Assembly (NCBI RefSeq): GCF_021555175.1 | Contig: NZ_JAKGRW010000051.1 | Span: 1 to 64,000 of the forward strand | Direction: 5' to 3' | DNA: 64,000 bases | Source of the DNA: Nocardioides alcanivorans | Lineage (GTDB): Bacteria > Actinomycetota > Actinomycetes > Propionibacteriales > Nocardioidaceae | Shown here: piece after piece, positions 1 through 9,409 of the stretch | How positions within the stretch are numbered: position 1 is the first letter of the stretch | How the letters are laid out: each line of letters begins with the position of its first letter | Program-made: the position numbers and the translations under genes | The notes under the pieces: model-generated | What the model was told of the DNA's origin: nothing | Databases searched by the model: none | The model's input: the letters and a program-made list of their open reading frames with translations, nothing else

Positions 1-470
1 CCGTGGTGGTGATCATCAGCTGCGTGTTGTCCCTGCTGGTCACGTTGGTCTGGTTCAGTGGGCTGTCGTTCGAGTTCGACTTCCCCTACCTGATCCTGGC
101 GGTTCTCAAGCGCATCGCCTTCACGGTGCTGCTCACCTGGCTGGCGATGGGCGCCACGGTGCTGATCAGGCACCAGACCTTCTCGCTGGTGATGCTCTAC
201 CTGTGGCCTCTCGGCGTGGAGACGATGATGCGGTTGCTGGCGCTGGCCATGGCGGGGGTGACCGGCAACAAGGACCTCTACGACACCACCCGGTTCCTGC
301 CCTTCAACGCGGGTGGGCGGATCATGCAGAACTGGCAGGGCGACTTCCAGGAGAACCTGGACGTGTTCGGTGAGCCGATGAGTGCCGTCGGAGGACTGAT
401 CGTCTTCGGAGGCTTCACCGCCGTGGTGCTGGCTGGAAGCTACGCGGCCTTCCTCAAGCGCGACGCCTGA
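1..470 (+). CDS. ABC-2 type transporter permease, 3' part
   Basis: The gene enters from outside the window, so the true start is missing; the open frame already runs at the left edge. The visible 156 or so residues hold several hydrophobic segments (about residues 1-20, 30-50, 60-80 and 125-150) and a loop containing RFLPFNAGG, a pattern common in actinobacterial ABC-2 permeases. It would be the membrane subunit of an exporter whose ATPase presumably lies upstream. Substrate unknown. The family call rests on topology and overall look, not on a catalytic motif. Confidence 0.6.
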   Translation, partial: VVVIISCVLSLLVTLVWFSGLSFEFDFPYLILAVLKRIAFTVLLTWLAMGATVLIRHQTFSLVMLYLWPLGVETMMRLLALAMAGVTGNKDLYDTTRFLPFNAGGRIMQNWQGDFQENLDVFGEPMSAVGGLIVFGGFTAVVLAGSYAAFLKRDA

Positions 471-504
471 CGAGGACGCTGGGCCGGGACGCGCTGCTCC
501 CGGC

Positions 505-2595
505 TCAGCCGACCCGCAGCGGGAAGCGGACGGTGCGCTCGGCGTCGTTGCGCCAGGTGACGAATCCCTGTTCGGGACCGCCGCCACCGGAGACCCGGAT
601 GCGGACCGTTGCCCGCTCACCCGGTTCGAGCCGGATCGCCTGGGGAAGACGTCGACGCGGTGCCTGCCGAAACCGGTGGCCCGCACCGACCAGTAGCCCG
701 CACGCTTGCCTGCGTTGGTGAGCGTGCGGGTCACGACGGTGGTGCCGCCGGAGGTGGTCGTGCCGGAGGGCAGGTTGAGGTCGTCGAGCTCGCCACCGAG
801 ATGCTTGCGGTAGTGGCCGGACGGCAGGTCGTGGACCAGGACGGTCTTGTCGGCTGCGTCCGCATCGACCAGCCCGGTACCCGAGCGGAGGACGCCGGCA
901 CGCACCCGCGTGCTGCTGGTGGTGATCGCGGAGCGGATCCGCGCCGCCGACCACGTGGGTCGGCGTTGGCGCAGCTCCGCGGCCAGTCCGGCGACCAGTG
1001 CGCCAGCCGCGGAGGAGCCGCTGATCTGGTCCCCACGAGCCGTGGCCGGCTCCGGGGCTGGTGGCCGCGAGCAGGCCGACCCCGGGGCGACCACGTCGGG
1101 CTTCAGGAACTCCGACCCCTTCTGGCCCCTGGCGGACCAGGAGAGGACCTCCGGGAGGAGTCGTCATCGGCGCTGGCCACCAGCCGCGCCCGCAGCTTCC
1201 CGGCTGCCATGGCCGTGCGCAGGTGCCGGCCGGCAGCGGTCGAGGTTGACGGTCGGCACCTCGTGCAGGTCGACCGTGAGGTCGACACCGCGGCCGTTGA
1301 GCAGCACCATGCCGGCCCCGCCGGCAAGCCGGACCGCGTGGGACTTCTCCAGGCGACTTCCTGCACCCGGCGGCGGCACGACGATCGCTTCCGTCGGCGC
1401 GGGCTGCGTCGAGACTCCGCGAGCGGCACTGGGCGGCGCGCGCGGGGAGACCCCGGCAGCGCCAGCTGACGGGCGTCCACGACGGGGACGGAGTCCGCGA
1501 GCGCGCGCGGACTGAGGGTGCCTTCGAAGCGGGTGCCGTCGGCGAGTTCGACCGCCCCGGCGGAGTCGCCCGTGCGCGCGGCTCCCACGGTGGTCACCCA
1601 CGCGGCATCGTGTCCGATCTGGCCACCGTCGTTGCCGGCTGGAGTCACGACCACGATGTCGCTCTCGGCGGCACCGAGTGTCGCCAGGTCGACGGTGTCG
1701 AGCCCGGCGCGACCGGTCATCCCGAGGTTGAGCACGTCGACGCCATCGGCGACGGCGGCATCGATCGCCGACACCACGTCGGCAGAGGAGCACCCGTCGT
1801 CCTCCGGGTCCGGTGCCTCCCAGCAGGCCTTGTAGACGGCAACCCGCGCATCCGGAGCCGCACCGGAGAACCGCTTGGCCACGTGCCGCGCGGTGCCGGT
1901 CGGCGAAGCCCGGTTGCCAGCTGCGAGGGCAGCGACCATGGTGCCGTGACCCTGGTCGTCGGCCGGGGAGAGCGAGGCGCCCGAGCGCAGTCGATCGGCC
2001 CCGAAGGCGTCGACGAAGTGACGCGCGGTCACGACCTTGCGATTGCACAGCTCCGCTGCGTCGCGGCAGTCACCGTTGAAGGAATTCGGCAGGCTGCCCA
2101 GGGCGGGCGAGTCGGCGAAGACCGGACCGTCCACGTGCAGGCCGCTGTCGACGAAGCCGATGACCGTGCCGCTCCCGCCCGTGCGTACGCCGCTCGGGAC
2201 GCCCAGCGACGGTGCGGCGGCCTGGGTGGCCGCGAGGCGGCGTACGTCGTCACGCTCGACGAGTCGCACGCCGGGGAGTCTGTTCAGCCGAGCGGCGTCA
2301 CCGGCGTCGATCTCCACCGCGAAGCCGCTGAGGGCGGTGGTCCAGCGCTGGAGCGGTTCGGGATCGCCGACGAGAGCCAGGGCCTCGTCCTGGCGTCGGA
2401 GCAGGCCGGTGCGGTAGTCGGCGGTGCTGAACCCACCGGTGTAGCCGGCGGTGCCGGGGCCGACCATGGTGACCAGGTAGAGGTCGTCGTCGAACGCGGC
2501 GACGGAGTTGGCGGGGAGGCGACCGCCTGCGCAGACGTCAGGGCAGCCAGCAGCGCCACCCCGGACAGGGTGAGGCGTCGCAGCGTCCATCGCAT
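505..2595 (-). pseudogene. Secreted subtilisin-like (S8) serine protease, multiply frameshifted
   Basis: Reading the minus strand across frames gives a signal peptide (MRWTLRRLTLSGVALLA, start at 2595), the catalytic Asp in GFVDSGLHVDG, the His in DDQGHGTMVAALAAG, a PA-like insert, the Ser region as SGSSAAGALVAG and an Fn3-like C-terminus ending at 505. This is the full subtilase order for an exported peptidase. At least five frame changes are needed: a G run at 2513-2516, several between about 1460 and 1140, and one near 1030. Some fit one lost G or C in a run, so consensus error is possible, but the density is far above that of neighbouring genes and real decay cannot be excluded. The Ser motif also lacks the usual GTSM form. 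Confidence 0.7.
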
Positions 2596-2676
2596 CGTGG
2601 CCCCCACAGGTCACTCAGACTCCAGAAGGAACCATGGTGGCAGGGAACCGACGCCGCATCAATTCGTTCTTCCACA

Positions 2677-2682
2677 TAGGCT
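2677..2682 (+). promoter_or_regulatory. Candidate -10 element for the cold-shock gene
   Basis: TAGGCT fits the actinobacterial TANNNT -10 pattern and lies about 65 nt before the cold-shock GTG start, leaving a leader of some 60 nt. No convincing -35 is visible. Weak call. Confidence 0.3.
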
Positions 2683-2748
2683 GCGCCGGGTAGTCCCGGA
2701 CCCCCTGTCCGTGGACCGTGGAGTCATCGGAAGGTTGGTTGGAGTCAC

Positions 2749-3144
2749 GTGCCCACTGGCAAGGTGAAGTGGTACGACGCCGAGAAGGGATTCGGCTTCC
2801 TCTCACGAGAGGACGGGCCCGACGTCTACGTGCGCGACGAAGCGCTCCCCGAGGGCGTCAAGACGCTCAAGCCCGGCACTCGCGTCGAGTTCGGGATCGC
2901 CCAGGGGCGCCGCGGTGAGCAGGCGCTGCAGGTTCGGGTGCTGGAGTCGCGCGGATCGCTCTCGCGTGAGCAGTCACGCGCCCAGCGCAAGGCACCGGAG
3001 ACCATGGTCGGCATCGTCGAGGACCTGATCCGACTCCTCGACGGCATCGGCGAGGGCTACCGCCACGGTCGTCACCCGGACCCCAAGGCAGCCAAGCCCA
3101 CCGCCAAGCTGCTGCGCGCGCTGGCCGACGAGCTGGAGCTCTGA
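2749..3144 (+). CDS. Cold-shock domain protein with C-terminal extension
   Basis: The first 65 or so residues form a cold-shock (S1-like OB) domain: TGKVKWYDAEKGFGFL carries the RNP1 motif KGFGFL and DVYV replaces the usual VFVH of RNP2. Such proteins bind single-stranded RNA or DNA and melt secondary structure. The protein is 131 aa, about twice a minimal Csp; the second half (KAPETMVGIVEDLIRLLDGIG onward) is a predicted helical tail seen in longer actinobacterial Csp proteins. The GTG start at 2749 follows a GGAG ribosome site and gives the normal PTGKVKW N-terminus. Monocistronic, with the next gene convergent. Confidence 0.9.
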   Translation: MPTGKVKWYDAEKGFGFLSREDGPDVYVRDEALPEGVKTLKPGTRVEFGIAQGRRGEQALQVRVLESRGSLSREQSRAQRKAPETMVGIVEDLIRLLDGIGEGYRHGRHPDPKAAKPTAKLLRALADELEL

Positions 3145-3178
3145 GCTCGGAGCCGCGTCGGGCTCCCGGGCGCGGGGA

Positions 3179-4637
3179 TCAGGCGGCGGGTGGCACCGTT
3201 CGGGAAGCGGCGGGCGGTGCCATGCGCTTGCGGATCCGATCGCCGAGCAGGTAGACGGTCCACGCCGCGAGGACGACGAAGGCGACGCCCAGGCCCAGGC
3301 GCGGGTTGAGGGGCATCGCCAGGCCCGTGAAGCCGCCGATGACCCAAGCGAACTGCAGGACGGTGTCGGACCTGCCGAACGCGCTGGTCTGCACCTTCTC
3401 GTGCACGTGGGCCTGGATGGTCGAGTCCAGCGACAACTTGCCCAGTGACTGGCACATGCCCGCGCACAGGCCGAGTGCGAGCAGCGGGATGAAGCCGTAG
3501 AAGAGGGCACAGATCAGCACCATCGTGGCGTCGATGAGCAGCACCAGGACCACGGTGATCGCCGGATTGATCTTCTTCAGGATCGACGCGAGGGCCACGC
3601 CGATGGTGTTTCCGGCGCCGGCAGCGCCGATGACCGCACCCAGCAGCAGCTCTGGTCTGTGTTCCCAGCCGTCGATCGGATTGTCTCGCAGCAGGAACGC
3701 CATGAACATGGTCAAGAACCCGACCAGGAACTTCGGCCCACAGTTGGCGCGCAGCGCGAAGGCCACCTGCTTGGGGACGCCGTACGTCGCCCGCTTCGGG
3801 TTGTCGGCGGCCGACGGACCCGGCATGAGTGCCAGGTGGACCTCGCCGGCCGAGGAGTCGACCCGGGCCGGGAGCAGGATCGCCAGGATGGTCGCGAAGG
3901 CGAAGACAGCGAAGCCGTAGCGCAGCACCCACTCGGGGCCGAGCAGCGAGAACAGACCCGCGATGGGAGCTGAGATCGAGGCGCCGACCACGCCGGAGAG
4001 CGAGATCCGGGCGTTGGCCTTCACCAGCGTGAACCCCTCGGGGACGAGGCGGGGGCTGCGGCGGCCTTGGCGATGCCGTAGGCCTTGGAGGAGACGAGCA
4101 CGCCGAGGGCCGCCGGGAAGAGCAACGCCGACTCGGTGATCACGGCGGAGGCGAGGATCCAGCACAGGAACCCGCGCACCGCCATCGTCGCGCCGATCGC
4201 CCACCGGCGACCGTGGCTGAAGCGATCGAGGAACGGACCGATCAGCGGTGCCACGATGGCGAAGGGCAGCATCGTGAGCGCGAGGAAGAGGGCCACCTGC
4301 CCGCGGGCGTCGCTGGTCGCACCGGCGAAGAACAAGGTGTTGGCCAACGCGATCGCCACGGCGGTGTCGCCAGCGGTGTTGACGGCGTGCACCTCGATGA
4401 GGCGATACATCCCCGAGTCGCCAGCCCCTTGGGCGTGCGAGGCCCGCCGGGCGACCCGAACGGTCGCCTTGGAGAAGCGGGCGCTGCCCCTGGCCACGGC
4501 CTTGGCGCCGGTCCCCGTCGCCTTGGCGAAGCGGAGGGCGTTCTCGCCGGGGAGCGCTGATGGCTCGCCGGGTCCTCGTCCCACATCGACTGCGTGGGTC
4601 GCTCCCGCCTGGGGTCACCGGGCGGCTCCGTGGTCAT
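3179..4637 (-). CDS. MFS transporter (two apparent frameshifts)
   Basis: This is a roughly 480-residue major facilitator protein with about twelve hydrophobic segments, for example ALANTLFFAG, LTMLPFAIVAPLIGPFLDRF (with the loop 2-3 DRF-type motif) and FLVGFLTMFMAFLL. A cytoplasmic N-terminal extension starts at the ATG at 4637 (MTTEPPGDPRRERP). Two single-base losses must be restored to read it through: a G run at 4549-4552 and one at 4051-4055 (plus-strand coordinates). Both restore conserved sequence, so the gene is probably intact in the organism. It is divergent from the DUF3027 gene, a pairing seen in other actinobacteria. Substrate unknown. Confidence 0.8.
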
Positions 4638-4746
4638 GTCCCCCATCCTGCCCTGCTCCCTCCGTTCCCATGCCGCTGGCCGAACTCGGCGCGCCTGCTC
4701 GGACCCGGCAAGACAATACGCGGCCCCATGGGACACAATCACGCAT

Positions 4747-5517
4747 GTGATCGTCAGCCGCGCCAAGTCAGACCCGACCCTCGCGGCCGCCCTCGAGGTG
4801 GCCCGAGCCGCCCTCGTCGAGGACGCAGGCACGACCGATGTCGGGGAACACCTCGGATTCGAGGTCGAGGGGGAGCGCATCGGGTCCCACCTCTTCGCCT
4901 GCACCCGCCCCGGATACCGGGGCTGGCGTTGGTCGGTGACCGTGGTCCGCGCGGCCCGGCAGCGCGTGGTCACCGTGGCCGAGGTCGTGTTGATCCCCGG
5001 TGCCGAGTCGATCGTCGCGCCGGCATGGGTCCCCTACCGGGAGCGGATCAAGCCCGGCGACCTGTCGCCCGGCGACCTCCTGCCGGTGGACGACGACGAC
5101 CCGCGGCTGGTGCCGACGTGGTCCTTCGGGGACGACCCGCTGGACGACGAGGCGCAGGCCCAGGTCCGGCGGGTCGCGGGCGATCTCGGTCTCGGCCGGG
5201 TGCGCACTCTCTCGCCCGAGGGCCTCGACGAGGCAGCCGAGCGTTGGTACGACGGCCCCGGCGGTCCGGCGACCCCACTCGCGCAGTCTGCCCCGGGACG
5301 GTGCTGGTCGTGCGGCTTCCTGGTGCGCATCAGCGGCCACCTCGCGCAGACCTTCGGTGTCTGTGCCAACGGTGACGCGAACGACGACGGCCGTGTGGTC
5401 TCGGTCAACCACGGCTGCGGCGCGCACTCCGAGGTCAAGCTCAGCAAGAAGCAGCAGCCGCTGCCGCTGCCCGACCCGGTGTTCGACACCCTGAGCCACG
5501 ACGTCGAGACCATCTGA
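4747..5517 (+). CDS. DUF3027 family protein
   Basis: This is a 256-residue soluble protein recognised as DUF3027, an actinobacterial family of unknown function. It has a tryptophan-rich stretch (PGYRGWRWSVTV) and a Cys pair in CWSCGFLV followed by later Cys residues (GVCANGD, NHGCGAHS) that could form a zinc site. The GTG at 4747 was chosen because a CACAAT -10-like hexamer at 4734-4739 sits 7 nt before it, suggesting a leaderless message; an earlier in-frame start would add unlikely Arg-rich sequence overlapping the divergent MFS gene. Function not known. Confidence 0.8.
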   Translation: MIVSRAKSDPTLAAALEVARAALVEDAGTTDVGEHLGFEVEGERIGSHLFACTRPGYRGWRWSVTVVRAARQRVVTVAEVVLIPGAESIVAPAWVPYRERIKPGDLSPGDLLPVDDDDPRLVPTWSFGDDPLDDEAQAQVRRVAGDLGLGRVRTLSPEGLDEAAERWYDGPGGPATPLAQSAPGRCWSCGFLVRISGHLAQTFGVCANGDANDDGRVVSVNHGCGAHSEVKLSKKQQPLPLPDPVFDTLSHDVETI

Positions 5518-5551
5518 CCCACGGCGCCGCGTCGTACGACGAGCGTCCGGG

Positions 5552-5827
5552 TCAGCCTCGGGTGCGTGCTGCCCGACGGCGCCGGCAGTACTCGAGGCCG
5601 ATGAGACCCAGCCCGAAACCGGACAGGCAGGTCCACAGCCACCACAGCCGGCCGTCGTCCTCCAGGCTCTTGTAGAACGGCAGCAGGGCCACGAAGGCAA
5701 CCAGCCACAGGCCGGTCCCGACCTCGAGCGTGCGCACCCCGTCGACGTCGAGAGGCGGCACATCGGCGACCAGGAAGGTGCGCTTGCCGATCTCGTGCTC
5801 GGTGGGTGGGTCCTCGGGCGGTTTCAC
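5552..5827 (-). CDS. DUF2530 family small membrane protein
   Basis: This 91-residue protein has two predicted transmembrane helices (VGTGLWLVAFVALLPF and LWTCLSGFGLGLIGLEY) and a basic C-terminal tail (CRRRRAARTRG), matching the actinobacterial DUF2530 family. The function is unknown. The start is GTG at 5827. A TAACGT hexamer (plus-strand 5834-5839) lies 6 nt upstream, so the message may be leaderless. It is divergent from the purine permease gene. Confidence 0.75.
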   Translation of the reverse strand: MKPPEDPPTEHEIGKRTFLVADVPPLDVDGVRTLEVGTGLWLVAFVALLPFYKSLEDDGRLWWLWTCLSGFGLGLIGLEYCRRRRAARTRG

Positions 5828-5930
5828 CCCTTCACGTTATCGCGCCGCCCGGCTCGTGACGTGCCCGGAGGGCCCCGTGCGTGGAGCCGGGGTGACGTTG
5901 CTGAGAGCAATCTGAGAAGGTACGTGTCTC

Positions 5931-7397
5931 GTGAGCACAAACACCGAGGGCGCGAGCGCGCTGCAACGCTATTTCAAGATCTCCGAACGAGGCTCGACCG
6001 TTGGTCAGGAGATTCGTGGTGGCCTCGTCACCTTCTTGACGATGGCCTACATCATCGTCCTCAACCCGCTCATCCTCGGCTTCGTGCCGGACTCGGAGGG
6101 CAACTTCCTCGCGGGCGGTACGACGCCCGGTGGCGGGCTCGAGGCGATCGCTGCGGGCACGGCCCTGGTTGCCGGTGTGCTCACGATCTCGATGGGTGCG
6201 GTCGCCAACTTCCCTCTGGCACTGGCCGCCGGTCTCGGCCTCAACGCCTTCGTGGCCCAGTCGATCGCCAGGAACTCCACCTGGGGTGACGCGATGGGCC
6301 TCGTGGTCCTGGAGGGCATCGTGATCCTGGTGCTCGTGGTCACCGGCTTCCGCAAGGCCGTCTTCCACGCCGTACCGCAGCAGCTCAAGGTGGCCATCTC
6401 GGTCGGTATCGGTCTCTTCATCGCGCTCATCGGCTTCGTCGATGCCCGCTTCGTCACGCGGATCCCGGATGCCGCCCTGACCACGGTCCCGGTGCAGCTG
6501 GGCGAGAACAACCACCTCGCCGGTTGGCCGGTGCTGGTCTTCGTCGTGGGTCTGTTGCTGATGATCGCGCTGTGGGTCCGCAAGGTCCGCGGCGCCATCC
6601 TCATCGGCATTGCCGTCACCACCTTGCTCGCCGTGGTCGTCGAAGCCGTGGGCGATCTCGGCTCCTCCGGTGACAAGGCCGGTGGCTGGGCGCTCAGCGT
6701 GCCCACCCTGGACGGCTCGCCCTTCGGCGTGCCCGATCTCGGCACGTTGGGTGAGTTCAACCTGTTCGGCGCCTTCAGCAGCCTTGAAGGTGGCGTGCTC
6801 GCCGCGCTGCTGCTCGTCTTCTCGCTGATGCTGGCCGACTTCTTCGACACCATGGGCACGATGACCGCCATCGGCGCCGAGGCCGGTCTCAACGACGAGG
6901 AAGGGGTGCCGCCGAACACCCAGCGCATCCTGATCGTCGACTCCGTCGCTGCCATCGCGGGTGGTGCAGCAGGTGTCTCCTCCAACACCTCCTACGTCGA
7001 GTCCGCCTCCGGCGTCGGCGAGGGTGCGCGGACCGGCCTCGCCTCCATCGTCACGGGCGCGCTCTTCCTGGCCGCGACCTTCGTGACGCCGCTCGTGGCC
7101 GCCATCCCGTCAGAGGCCGCGGTGCCTGCGTTGGTGCTGGTCGGTTTCTTGATGATGCAGCAGGTCAGCGACATCGACTGGCGTGACGTCGAGATCGCCA
7201 TCCCCGCCTTCCTCACGATCGTCCTGATGCCGTTCGCCTACTCGATCAGCACTGGTATCGGCGCCGGTTTCGTGGCCTACGTCCTGATCAAGGTCGTGGT
7301 CGGCAAGGTGCGCGACATCCACCCGCTGATGTGGGTGGTGGCGGCGCTGTTCGTCATCTACTTCGCCTACCACCCGATCAGCGGATGGATCTCCTGA
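5931..7397 (+). CDS. NCS2 family purine (AzgA-like) permease
   Basis: This is a 488-residue polytopic membrane protein of the nucleobase:cation symporter 2 family, AzgA/PbuG-type. Signature segments include the N-terminal GLVTFLTMAYIIVLNPLIL, GLGLNAFVA and MLADFFDTMGTMTAIG, followed by the SSNTSYVESASGVGEGARTG stretch that carries substrate-binding residues in this family. It should import adenine, guanine or hypoxanthine with protons. The GTG start at 5931 follows a GAGAAGG ribosome site. No purine riboswitch is visible in the roughly 100 nt upstream. A strong hairpin follows the stop. Confidence 0.9.
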   Translation: MSTNTEGASALQRYFKISERGSTVGQEIRGGLVTFLTMAYIIVLNPLILGFVPDSEGNFLAGGTTPGGGLEAIAAGTALVAGVLTISMGAVANFPLALAAGLGLNAFVAQSIARNSTWGDAMGLVVLEGIVILVLVVTGFRKAVFHAVPQQLKVAISVGIGLFIALIGFVDARFVTRIPDAALTTVPVQLGENNHLAGWPVLVFVVGLLLMIALWVRKVRGAILIGIAVTTLLAVVVEAVGDLGSSGDKAGGWALSVPTLDGSPFGVPDLGTLGEFNLFGAFSSLEGGVLAALLLVFSLMLADFFDTMGTMTAIGAEAGLNDEEGVPPNTQRILIVDSVAAIAGGAAGVSSNTSYVESASGVGEGARTGLASIVTGALFLAATFVTPLVAAIPSEAAVPALVLVGFLMMQQVSDIDWRDVEIAIPAFLTIVLMPFAYSISTGIGAGFVAYVLIKVVVGKVRDIHPLMWVVAALFVIYFAYHPISGWIS

Positions 7398-7415
7398 CCG
7401 TCTGAGACTCCGCCG

Positions 7416-7450
7416 CTGTGGCCCGCTCCCGACTCGGGAGCGGGCCGCAG
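7416..7450 (+). terminator. Hairpin terminator after the purine permease gene
   Basis: The 15-bp stem ctgtggcccgctccc / gggagcgggccgcag (one U-G wobble) has a 5-nt loop and lies 18 nt after the permease stop. There is no long U tract, as usual for high-GC actinobacteria. Confidence 0.7.
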
Positions 7451-7471
7451 TGCGTTGTGACGACTGGAACA

Positions 7472-7502
7472 ATTACTCTGGGTAATGAGTTAGGGTAATG
7501 AC
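7472..7502 (+). promoter_or_regulatory. MarR-type operator and probable leaderless promoter
   Basis: A perfect inverted repeat ATTAC-N5-GTAAT (7472-7486) is followed by another GTAAT half-site at 7495-7499. TAGGGT (7491-7496) fits the TANNNT -10 pattern and ends 6 nt before the ATG of the MarR gene, so transcription probably starts at or next to the start codon. The operator overlaps the core promoter, which predicts autorepression by the encoded MarR protein. Inference from position and symmetry. Confidence 0.55.
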
Positions 7503-7952
7503 ATGCCCGAATCGGAACTCGACCTCTCCAGCCACTCGGGCCTCGCCGCAGGGCTGAGGCTCGCGGTGATGCGACTGCGTCGCCGCCTCGTGGGTGAGCG
7601 GCACCCCGACAACGAGCTGAGCATGAGCGCGATGGCCGTGCTCGGCTGCCTCCACGTCCGCGGTGAGCAGACCGCCGCCGACCTGGCCCGTCACGAGCGG
7701 GTGCAACCGCCCACGATGACCCGGATGGTCAAGGCGATGGAGGAGGACGGCTTCGTCGTCAGGCGCCCCCACGAGACCGACGGTCGCCAGATCCTGGTCT
7801 CGATCACGGCCCAGGGGCGTGCTGTCGTGCTCGCCGACAAGGAGCGCCGGGATGCCTGGCTCGCCACCCGTCTGGAGCGGATCACTCCGCAGGAGCGTGC
7901 CGTCCTGGAGCAGGCCGTCCCGATCCTCACTCGCCTCGCCCAAGGAGACTGA
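7503..7952 (+). CDS. MarR family transcriptional regulator
   Basis: This 149-residue winged-helix repressor has the recognition helix region ADLARHERVQPPTMTRMVKA, then the beta-wing VRRPHETDGRQILVSIT with the conserved D-x-R of the MarR wing. Flanking helices form the dimer interface. No ribosome site precedes the ATG. The gene sits 9 nt before an MFS exporter gene, so this is probably a repressor-efflux operon that responds to a small molecule. The inverted repeat just upstream is the likely binding site. The ligand cannot be read from the sequence. Confidence 0.9.
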   Translation: MPESELDLSSHSGLAAGLRLAVMRLRRRLVGERHPDNELSMSAMAVLGCLHVRGEQTAADLARHERVQPPTMTRMVKAMEEDGFVVRRPHETDGRQILVSITAQGRAVVLADKERRDAWLATRLERITPQERAVLEQAVPILTRLAQGD

Positions 7953-7961
7953 CCCGACCTG

Positions 7962-9275
7962 TTGAGCCCGACCTTCCGTTCCCTCCGCAACCCGAACTAC
8001 CGGCGCTACGCGCTCGGCAGCCTGGTGTCGAACATCGGCACGTGGATGCAGCGCATGGCCCAGGACTGGCTGGTCCTGGTGCTCACCGGCAGCGGCACGG
8101 CGCTCGGCATCACCACCGGGCTCCAGTTCCTCCCGGTGCTGTTGCTGTCGCCGTACGCCGGCGTCATCGCCGACCGGATGTCGAAGCGACGGCTGCTCCA
8201 GCTGACACAGCTGGCGATGGGCGTCTCCTCCCTGGCGCTGGGCCTGTTGGCGGTCACCGGGATGGCCGAGGTGTGGCACGTCTACGTCATTGCGCTGCTC
8301 TTCGGCATCGGGTCCGCCTTCGACGCACCGGCGCGTCAGTCGTTCGTCTCGGAGCTGGTCGGGCGTGACGACATCACCAACGCGGTGAGCCTCAACTCGG
8401 CCACCTTCAACCTCGCCCGCATCCTCGGCCCCGGTCTCGCCGGGCTCCTGGTCGGGGCGCTCGGCGGTGGTGCGCGGGCCACCGGTTGGGCGATCCTCAT
8501 CAACGCCGTCTCCTACGCTGCGGTGATCTGGCAGCTCGAGAAGATGGACACGGCGCTGCTCCACTCGCCGAAGCCCGCGGCCAGGGAGAAGGGAATGCTT
8601 CGAGCCGGTGTCGCCTACATCCGGACCCAACCGCGCATGGTCCTGATCCTGATCATCGTCTTCTTCGCCGGAACCTTCGGCATGAACTTCCAGATCACCT
8701 CCGCACTCATGGCCACCGAGGCCTACGGCAAGGGTGCGGGTGAGTTCGGTCTCCTCGGCTCGGTGGTCGCGATCGGGTCGTTGGTCGGAGCACTGCTCGC
8801 CGCCCGCCGGGTGCGGGTGCGGATCCGCCTGCTCGTCGGGGCGGGGATCGGTTTCGGTGCCGCCAACATGGTCTCCGCGATCCTGCCGACCTACTGGACC
8901 TTCGTGGTGTTCTCGCCGATCGTCGGGTTCTGCATGATCACGCTCCTGAACTCGGCGAACGCGGTGCTCCAGCTCGAGTCCGCGCCGCTGCTGCGGGGGC
9001 GGGTGATGGCGATCTACATGACCATCGTGATGGGTGGCACGCCCCTCGGTTCACCCGTGATCGGCTGGGTGGGGGAGACGCTCGGTCCCCGCTGGACCCT
9101 CCTCACCGGTGGCGCGCTGACGATCGCCGGGGTGTTCCTGGCCCTGTTCGTCCACGCCCGCATGACTCGGGGCGGTGAACGAGGTGATGGCTCGATTTTG
9201 ACCGCCCCAATCGCTGCGAGTACCGTTGGTCCTCGTGTCTGGGCCAGCCAGTTCGTTGCGCGTGCGCGGAAATAG
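7962..9275 (+). CDS. MFS exporter, EntS-like
   Basis: This 437-residue, 12-helix MFS protein starts SPTFRSLRNPNYRRYALGSL and contains SNIGTWMQRMAQDWLVLVLT, the N-terminal signature of the EntS/MFS_3 exporter group. The DRMSKRRLL motif lies between helices 2 and 3. It follows the MarR gene in the same operon with a TTG start at 7962 and an AAGGAG site overlapping the marR end. The likely role is drug or metabolite efflux under MarR control. The promoter of the str operon lies inside its last 80 bases. Confidence 0.85.
   Translation: MSPTFRSLRNPNYRRYALGSLVSNIGTWMQRMAQDWLVLVLTGSGTALGITTGLQFLPVLLLSPYAGVIADRMSKRRLLQLTQLAMGVSSLALGLLAVTGMAEVWHVYVIALLFGIGSAFDAPARQSFVSELVGRDDITNAVSLNSATFNLARILGPGLAGLLVGALGGGARATGWAILINAVSYAAVIWQLEKMDTALLHSPKPAAREKGMLRAGVAYIRTQPRMVLILIIVFFAGTFGMNFQITSALMATEAYGKGAGEFGLLGSVVAIGSLVGALLAARRVRVRIRLLVGAGIGFGAANMVSAILPTYWTFVVFSPIVGFCMITLLNSANAVLQLESAPLLRGRVMAIYMTIVMGGTPLGSPVIGWVGETLGPRWTLLTGGALTIAGVFLALFVHARMTRGGERGDGSILTAPIAASTVGPRVWASQFVARARK
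9198..9226 (+). promoter_or_regulatory. Promoter of the str (rpsL) operon
   Basis: TTGACC (9198-9203), a 17-nt spacer and TACCGT (9221-9226) form a good housekeeping-sigma promoter. It lies inside the 3' end of the upstream MFS gene. Transcription would begin near 9233, giving a leader of about 175 nt before rpsL. No other match of this quality lies between here and rpsL. Confidence 0.65.
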
Positions 9276-9409
9276 CCGTCCGGCTTCACCGCACACGTTC
9301 CGACCGGATCCTCGCAACCCCGGCTGAACGCACCACTCGGACACGCAAGTTCCATCGTCCTCGGCAAATGGCCGGGTTCTGAGAGTAGAAAAGAAGGGGA
9401 ACCACCACG

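Noticed and set aside
5828..5930. Purine riboswitch before the NCS2 permease
   Set aside because: The 100-nt gap lacks the conserved purine-aptamer loops and is mostly taken by two divergent promoters.
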